Source: Parapristionchus giblindavisi (Eukaryota; Nematoda; Chromadorea; Rhabditida; Diplogasteridae). From it: a DNA stretch of 64,000 nucleotides. Of this stretch, positions 58,322 through 64,000 are shown piece by piece. Where the stretch lies: contig CALSFV010000035.1 in NCBI GenBank assembly GCA_943737045.1, positions 248,001 to 312,000 on the forward strand. Reading direction: 5' to 3'. The stretch's first letter is position 1. Each line of letters starts with the position of its first letter. The position numbers and the translations under genes were made by a program. Under the pieces are notes generated by a model. That model was not told the origin of the DNA. It did not search any database and saw only the letters and a list, made by a program, of their open reading frames with translations.

Positions 58322-58441
58322 CTACTCGAACATATCTGAAACTGCAGTGCACTCGTGGACTTTTGCAAAGAGTTTATTACAACGTTTAGTATCCTTACAA
58401 AAATTGATCTTTTCCTCAACATGAGTATTGCACAATTTCAT
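58322..58441 (-). CDS. Possible small cysteine-rich peptide or first exon
   Basis: A 39-codon frame begins MKLCNTHVEEKINFCKDTKR and continues CNKLFAKVHECTAVSDM, with four cysteines spaced 11, 6 and 10 residues apart, then TAG. The same frame stays open far past the TAG and encodes a hydrophobic stretch. It has no signal peptide, and an in-frame stop lies two codons upstream. Nematode secreted cysteine-rich families look broadly like this, but the evidence is weak. It is divergent from the gene at 58487. Confidence 0.22.
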   Translation of the reverse strand: MKLCNTHVEEKINFCKDTKRCNKLFAKVHECTAVSDMFE

Positions 58442-58486
58442 GATTCACGTTTGTAGTATAGGAAGGAAACCGCACAAAACACGCAC

Positions 58487-61400
58487 ATGCCCGTTATCGC
58501 ACCAATCGCATTGAAATTGCGCTATTGTCTTCGGGCAAAATGTCCATCATCTTTTCTATTCGTGCTTATAATTATTTCTTATTTTTCCAGTGGTTATTTT
58601 TCAGATAGCTCATTGTCGCATTATCTGAATCCTGGAATGTCCGAATTCAAAGATATCGATCTCTTCAATGGCCTTACAGGAAACTGCTACAAAGTTTCGG
58701 AAGGTTATTTGATTGACTATTAATTGTTGAAAGGTGGACTCCCGCGAATATTTTCGTGAACAAACTGTGAAGACAGAATGATAGCAAAAGTTATTCTACA
58801 TACCGTAAACTATTTATTTTATGTTAAGTCAGCTTATTGATCGCTAGAATCATGAATAAATCATGCTATCAAACTCAGGCAAAGGCGCGCTTTTTGAAAA
58901 TAAGGAAGTTCGGCAATAGGATTCGAACACGCGACCATGCGCTTTCTAGTCGGAAGTTTTACCACTACGCTAAGGGAACGATGACTGGTCTCCCTATCTA
59001 CTTGCATATCACTAGACAATTGCATAAGAGAGATGTAAGAGATTTGCATGATCATTCGCGGATCTCCACTAGGGTGGCGAGAATTGCTCTCGAATGAGCC
59101 TGTTTTGTAGTCTCTATCGAGTCGAGGTCGAATGGAGAGGATATTCGTCCCCCTTGGCAGTGTCTATCTCTCTATCTCGGATAATCATTTTTAGGTCGAA
59201 TCGAAGTCGAGTCGAGCGTTTTTCAAGGCTGTGTTTCAACAAAACTAGACAAATTATGTATATTTGAAATCAGCATAACGAGATCTTTAAAATGATACAC
59301 AATTCGCATCAAATAATTCAAATTCAAATTTCTCTTTTTCTTTGATGAGTACCGTATCCCAATACATTAAATGGGATATGAGTGAGATTGAAGAGTTTGA
59401 ATCTGATGACGAATTGGAACTTTAATAATAGTTTTGCCATAATGATTGTTATCAAATTAATATTATTATTGTATCATAAACCAACAAATTATTAACAAAA
59501 CATTTTTTTGAAAAAAATTGTTAAATTTGGCTTCGTTTTATAGCACTTAATGAGCTCATGTCAGAAGTTTAAAAAGTTTTGAATTTGGTCAATACACTGC
59601 TGAGAAAAACCTTTCCATTCGATTTCGACTCGACTGTTTTTTGACAATTCGAGACAATGACCCCCTCTCCCGGCTCATTCGATGAGAGAGAGATCGTAAA
59701 TGCCTCTTTCCCCGATAACTCGGCCAAGACTGCCAGTGGGAAAGAATACTCTTGCGCCATTCTTGCCACCTCCACCTTTAAGAAAAACCTGTCTTTCTCT
59801 TTGCTCTTTTCTCCAAGTATGAGATAAATTTACTATTATTATTATTACACATTCTGCCAACATTTCAGACAGCTACATCTTAATTGTGTACAAGCCAGAG
59901 ATGAAAATTGTTTGGAAGCAAAAGTAATTTTTCAAATATTTTATTTCAGCAATTTACGAGAAATATAGTTTTTTTTTGTTGATAATACAATCATGAAATT
60001 TTAAATGATGTTTATTTTCAAGCGGGAAAATCTTCGAGAATGCTATTACTCTTTGTTGGTCATTTGGAGCAATCGAAGGCTCATTCTACTTCCAGAAAGA
60101 GGTATTTTGCATAAAATATTCCCCTGTTCGAGAAAAGGAAATATCGTTAGATTTTGTCGACATAAGAGAATCTTTTCTTCTTTCACATTTTTTACTCGGA
60201 ATATAAACCAATTTCACAAAAAATGGAGACTGGGATTTATAGTAAAAATTATTTATTACAGCTGTCTCAATTTCTATATTATTCAGGCGGATGACAAAGC
60301 AGTCATGAAGGCACAACTCGTAGGGGATGAAATTGAAATTAGCGAGGCCTTCAAGGTATTTTTTTTAAATATTTGATATAAAATAAATGACTGTTACTCT
60401 TTTCCACCACTGAATGGGAACATTGTCCTTCTATTACTTTTCCCAGTTATATATCATTAAAATCAGAGGGATTATTTTATTTATCAGGGTGTTTTATTGA
60501 TAAATTGCAGATTGATATTGAGCACAGCTTGGCACAAGATCGTCTGTATTATTTTGTCAAACGTGATGATGAAGAAGATCCATATTCTTGTTGTGCTCTT
60601 CCGATCAATAAAGATTATCGATCGACAAAAGGAACAAAGTTTATGGTTTCACTTGGAGAAACAAGAATGAACTATCCCATTGTAAATGGGTGAGTTGTTT
60701 TTGGAACTAAATAATTTATTAGAAATTTTGTAAGACTAACCCATTCCACTTAACCAATTATCAATTATCCACAACCAATTATCACTGGCATAGCAGTGAT
60801 TACCCCAGGACTTCATGTTCCTTGAATAGTACCTTTGCATTACCTTTTTAACCCATTCCAAATATGTAATATGTTTGCATTTATTCCGGGTTCTTTCACT
60901 CAATAAACTCATTGAGATGACGGTGAACGAATAAAACGTAGTATATCAAACATTTATCACTACATAATATACATGTTTTATTCATATTTCTAGGGATTTT
61001 CTATTTCTCTGTAACGAAGAAAGTCTAACAATGAGAATGAGAAGATATTCAATCGATTCTAATGAATATGAAACACAATCAGGACTTGCTAGAGTAAATA
61101 TTTTTCAAAATTTATTGTAATAAAGTTCACATACCGCTTATAATATATTCATAATAAAATATTTGAAATATTAATAATATCTCCATAATATACCTCATAA
61201 TATTTGGCTGATCAGGACTTTTATAAATTTTAAACCAAGATAATAGAAGACTGCTTATTTAATTCCAGATACTATTCAATCAACATTATTCCTTCGGAGA
61301 TTACATCTACTACGTGTCTGCTTCAGATTACGCAGCGATAGTGAGAGTAGACACGAAGACAATGGCATTTACCAAGTGGGAGACAAGGTACATATTTAAA

Positions 61401-61592
61401 AAAAAAATGAAACTAACCAATCGATAAATCGATTTAAAAACATAATTTAAATTTTAATAATTTTATTTCAGTACGAGTTCAATAAATCGAATTGTCGAAG
61501 TGAACAATGATGGAATCATCATTCAATTAGGATCAAACAAACTCATGCAAGCTTCAGTTTTGATATCCACATCCTTCTTGATCATTGGTTAA
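58487..61592 (+). CDS. Eight-exon gene for a 312-residue secreted or anchored repeat protein
   Basis: Exons 58487-58703, 59869-59923, 60023-60101, 60287-60355, 60511-60689, 60994-61093, 61269-61387 and 61472-61592 all have GT..AG borders and join in one frame (939 nt). The N-terminus has a hydrophobic stretch (SFLFVLIIISYFSS, residues about 22-35), a signal peptide or anchor. The mature part has short beta-rich repeats ending in aromatic residues: SYILIVYKPEMKIVWKQ, RLYYFVKRDD, FLFLCNEESL, GDYIYYVSASDYAAIVRVD, then TKTMAFTKWE. This suggests a beta-propeller-like fold, by inference. I do not recognise the family. AATAAA follows at about 61771. Intron 1 (1,165 bp) contains a tRNA-like sequence and a MITE. 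The ATG at 58487 is the first in the exon frame; a later start is possible. Confidence 0.75.
58904..58980 (-). pseudogene. tRNA-like sequence in intron 1
   Basis: Minus strand carries an A-box-like TTAGCGTAGTGGTAAAA and a B box TGTTCGAATCC at normal spacing. Acceptor ends pair only partly (GTTC with GAAC), and the T and anticodon stems are weak, so it is probably a tRNA pseudogene or SINE. Confidence 0.5.
59065..59720. mobile_element. Degenerate inverted-repeat element in intron 1
   Basis: CTCGAATGAGCC and CGAGTCGAGGTCGAATGG near 59080-59135 are matched, inverted, by CCATTCGATTTCGACTCGA and GGCTCATTCGATGAG near 59614-59690. The ~0.5-kb interior is AT-rich with no ORF of note. Boundaries are approximate. 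Confidence 0.4.
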
Positions 61593-61795
61593 GATGTCCT
61601 TCTAATTGCCTTTCACTGCTACTCTCTACCTCATTACTCCTAAAATATTTTCAAGAATCAAATTGCTGAACACCCCCATTACTCACGATTTACAACATTT
61701 GAAACACTCTTCTCTTAAATTACATCTTAAATTCAAGAAAGGATCGATTTTGATAGATGCCACCTTGTTTAAATAAATTCATCGTTTGAATATAC
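61593..61795 (+). other. 3' region of the eight-exon gene
   Basis: Short AT-rich stretch with an AATAAA at about 61771 as a likely polyadenylation signal. No further gene is seen. Confidence 0.5.
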
Positions 61796-62080
61796 CGACA
61801 AGTTGATCTTTGGTCTTTACTTTCGTACTTGGGGCATTATGGCCGCAATAAAAGAATACTTTTCTACATGAACTGGAGTGTATGATATTCAGAGTTTTTT
61901 GCTCTGTCGCATGGTATATAGCAAGATATGTTTCGTTGTCATTTTGAACTGAAAAAAAATACACAGAGTATTGAAAGATATTTTTCTAGTTCGACCGGAG
62001 TGGCCGCTGTTAACACGAGAAAAAATGTATTTTATTAAGAATTCTTTGCTCTTTCGTTTGGCCATGAGTTCACTAGTAAA
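61796..62080 (-). repeat. Isolated diverged relative of the 331-bp satellite
   Basis: Read against the minus strand of the satellite, this stretch aligns along most of a monomer. Shared landmarks are TTTCGTACTTGGGGCATTAT (satellite TTTTGTACTTCGGTCATTAT), CATGAACTGGAGTGTATGAT (CATGAGCTGAAGTGTGTACG), CATGGTATAT and TTCTTTGCTCTTTC. Identity is clearly lower than within the array. It is a single unit about 26 kb away and in the opposite orientation. Confidence 0.7.
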
Positions 62081-63340
62081 ACAATGAATAAATTAATAGT
62101 TTGTAATGTACAAATATAAGTTCCTCGAGCTTTTTTCGTAATAAGATTGTTCGGGTGGAATGATAGAGAATCATCACATGAACCGAAAGACATATTTGAT
62201 ATTGATTCATGATATGTTTGAAGCTTGTTATGTGGATTGAAAGTACAACTTTTAAGGCATGTAGATAATGCCTATCCGATTTGCATACTTGACTCTCTGT
62301 CTCAATCAATATCTAATGCCGCGCAGTCCACTCTTTCCTTGTAATTTTTTTTCAGACATATATATCAAAGATCAGAGATAAAATATGAAAGATCAAATAG
62401 TTCTATCCACTCATTGGTTATCATTAGTTAGAGAGTTAGGAGTCGGTTAAGATTTAGATGAAAGCTCAAAGTTCAAATTAAATCTAGAGGATCTTTGCAG
62501 CAATCCTCCATAGAACTTATCGATCCAGGCACTTCAAACCATTCGGACATCCAAGAATGGTGACGTCGAAGACTGGTAAAAGAGTAGGTCAAAGATATTC
62601 GAAATAGTGAAGGCCACATTTATATTTGGAGAGTTGTAATTAAAAGAAGTAATTTTCTCTGCAAAGAAAAAGTCCAGATAGACTAACGACGATTCGATGA
62701 TGGATAAAAGATGTTTCTTGATGTTTCTATGAATGATCTACGCTCAAATGGTATTTTTTATTATAAATCAAATGATTGAATTGAATTAATCAATATCTAA
62801 TATGTATTTATAAATAGTTGATCATAATAGGAGACACAAGTAAAGACTAAATTTAACTGATAAATTGAGATTCGATGAAGTATTTTGTATGTATGAGGAA
62901 TTATTTTGAAGTTTTTATGTAAATATGGTTAGAAGTATGAAGAGGAATGATGATTATAGCCTTCATTATATCCAGAGATTGTAAAAATTTCTGAATCGAG
63001 AAGGAAAGAAGGTAATCATAAGAAAAGAGGATGAAATGTTCATATGATATACTCATCAAGACGAGAGAGTGCACGCGAAATATAATTCGAACAAGCTCAA
63101 TCAATCGATGTTCACGGTTTAAAGAAGGAGAGTAAAATTTTGTAGGTGTGGTATTGGTTATAAGAGAAAGAAACGATGGGAGCTCCCCAGGGGGAGAAGG
63201 AGAAGTCGGAGTTTTAACTAAAAAAGAGATAGAGAGAGATAGTTCATTTCACGATTACAATATTTTACATAACATAAATTTCGGGAAAGATTTTCCCTCA
63301 TTTGCAAGTTTATCGATAAAATGAATATGATCGTAGAGGG
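62081..63340. other. AT-rich intergenic region, nothing supported
   Basis: Only short open frames without family features or convincing splice chains. Confidence 0.5.
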
Positions 63341-63510
63341 CTGAAAATTGATTAGAAAACGAATAATTAGAGAGCAAATATTCTGGACTCTTTCATCTGA
63401 ACATTTTGTAATGGTATCTAGGGCTGACTGCATAGGAGCAGATGTATTTTCTTCTTTACTAAAAGTTTTGTAAATTTTGATATCATCAGCATCAGGGCTG
63501 GGATTTTTTG
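63341..63510 (-). mobile_element. LINE reverse-transcriptase remnant
   Basis: The minus-strand frame contains ADDIKIYKTFSKEENTSAPM followed by QSALDTITKCSDE. This matches the catalytic (F/Y)ADD block and the LQxALDxIxxWSD stretch that follows it in CR1/Jockey-type LINEs. The residue before ADD is Asp in place of the aromatic, and the tract is preceded by T/A-rich low-complexity DNA (63510-63610). It is a dead fragment. Confidence 0.6.
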
Positions 63511-63918
63511 TTTGGTATTTTTTTTGTTTTTTGGTTTTTTTGGGTTTTTGAGAATTTTTTGTTTGGTATTTTTTTGTTTGGTTTTTCTGCAAAAACCAAA
63601 AAATAACAAAAAAAAATACGGATATAGAAAATTAACACAAATTTGCTTGAAAAGTTAGTATGTGATCAGTTTTGTTGGTAATTTTTTACCGCAAGATAAT
63701 TTTGGGGAGAAATAAATTACGAAACAATGTTAAAGAAGGGGACCCTAAGTTTTTTCGCGATCAAACTGACCGCCAGGACTATAGATATCTCAATAAATAC
63801 AAAACTAATTTTCTGTAAAATTATAGATGCCCCTGAAGCTGAAAGTTCGTTTTTGCAACAAGGAAATCCCAGGGACAACGCGCCTTTTCGAATTTTAAAG
63901 ATGAATATATAGAAAAAG
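63511..63918. other. Low-complexity and AT-rich DNA, no supported gene
   Basis: TTTTTTGTTTGGTATTTTTT-type repeats to about 63610, then AT-rich DNA. The plus-strand frame at 63727-63912 has no recognisable features. Confidence 0.5.
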
Positions 63919-64000
63919 AGGCGAAGTGGTGTAGTGGTCTATGGCGCGCCCCATCATTCCCTCTGTCCTGGGTTCGATCCCACCGCCTTTCACCGCCTCC
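63917..64000 (+). pseudogene. tRNA-like sequence at window edge
   Basis: An A-box-like GTGGTGTAGTGGTC and a perfect-looking B box GGGTTCGATCCC are present, with AGAGGCG able to pair with CGCCTTT. The T stem pairs only with a 6-nt loop and the anticodon arm is poor. It is probably a tRNA-derived repeat, and may continue past the window. Confidence 0.45.

Noticed and set aside
63218..63592. 124-codon lysine-rich ORF as a gene
   Set aside because: The first part translates T/A low-complexity DNA, and the remainder contains a LINE ADD-motif remnant.
63917..64000. Functional tRNA gene at the window end
   Set aside because: B box and partial acceptor pairing are present, but the T stem and anticodon arm do not fold properly.

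Overview
This is eukaryotic, AT-rich, intron-containing DNA, very probably from a nematode. The 5S rRNA resembles rhabditid nematode 5S rRNA as I remember it. Introns are compact with TTTCAG-type acceptors, and coding exons begin straight after such acceptors, as expected with trans-splicing. No bacterial gene organisation is present. About 54 kb of the 64 kb is repeat DNA in three adjacent blocks; the last 10 kb is gene-bearing.

Block 1 (1-18844) is a tandem array of a ~1,090-bp unit. Each unit carries a 5S rRNA gene and a U5 snRNA gene, both on the minus strand. There are sixteen complete units and a truncated seventeenth. Most of the small ORFs in this block are shadows antisense to U5. 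The 5S gene of unit 9 is split by a ~1.08-kb fold-back element with a 9-bp target duplication. Thirteen of sixteen U5 genes carry a C-to-U change in the otherwise invariant loop I; the three at the right end have the canonical loop.

Block 2 (18845-35301) is ~16.4 kb of a 331-bp satellite, about 50 copies. Each monomer is an ancient ~168 + 163 bp dimer, and the copies are arranged in local higher-order repeats of 4 and 3 monomers. One 5'-truncated LINE-like insertion interrupts it.

Block 3 (35301-54352) is a 19-kb near-perfect palindrome with arms of about 8 kb around a ~137-bp spacer. Two copies of one multi-exon gene, which I cannot identify, are transcribed outward from the centre. The arms hold minisatellites, MITEs, a tRNA-like palindromic element and, in the left arm only, a 2.9-kb TA-flanked transposon containing exon-like pieces.

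Block 4 (54353-64000) has a LINE reverse-transcriptase fragment touching the palindrome, a TTAA-flanked fold-back MITE, a minus-strand leucine-rich-repeat gene (ZYG-11-like) whose 3' part is missing, and a plus-strand eight-exon gene for a secreted or membrane-anchored repeat protein of 312 residues. It also has tRNA-like sequences, a second LINE fragment and an isolated diverged relative of the 331-bp satellite.

Gene models were built by hand from splice signals and reading phase; homology calls rest on recognition, not searches.
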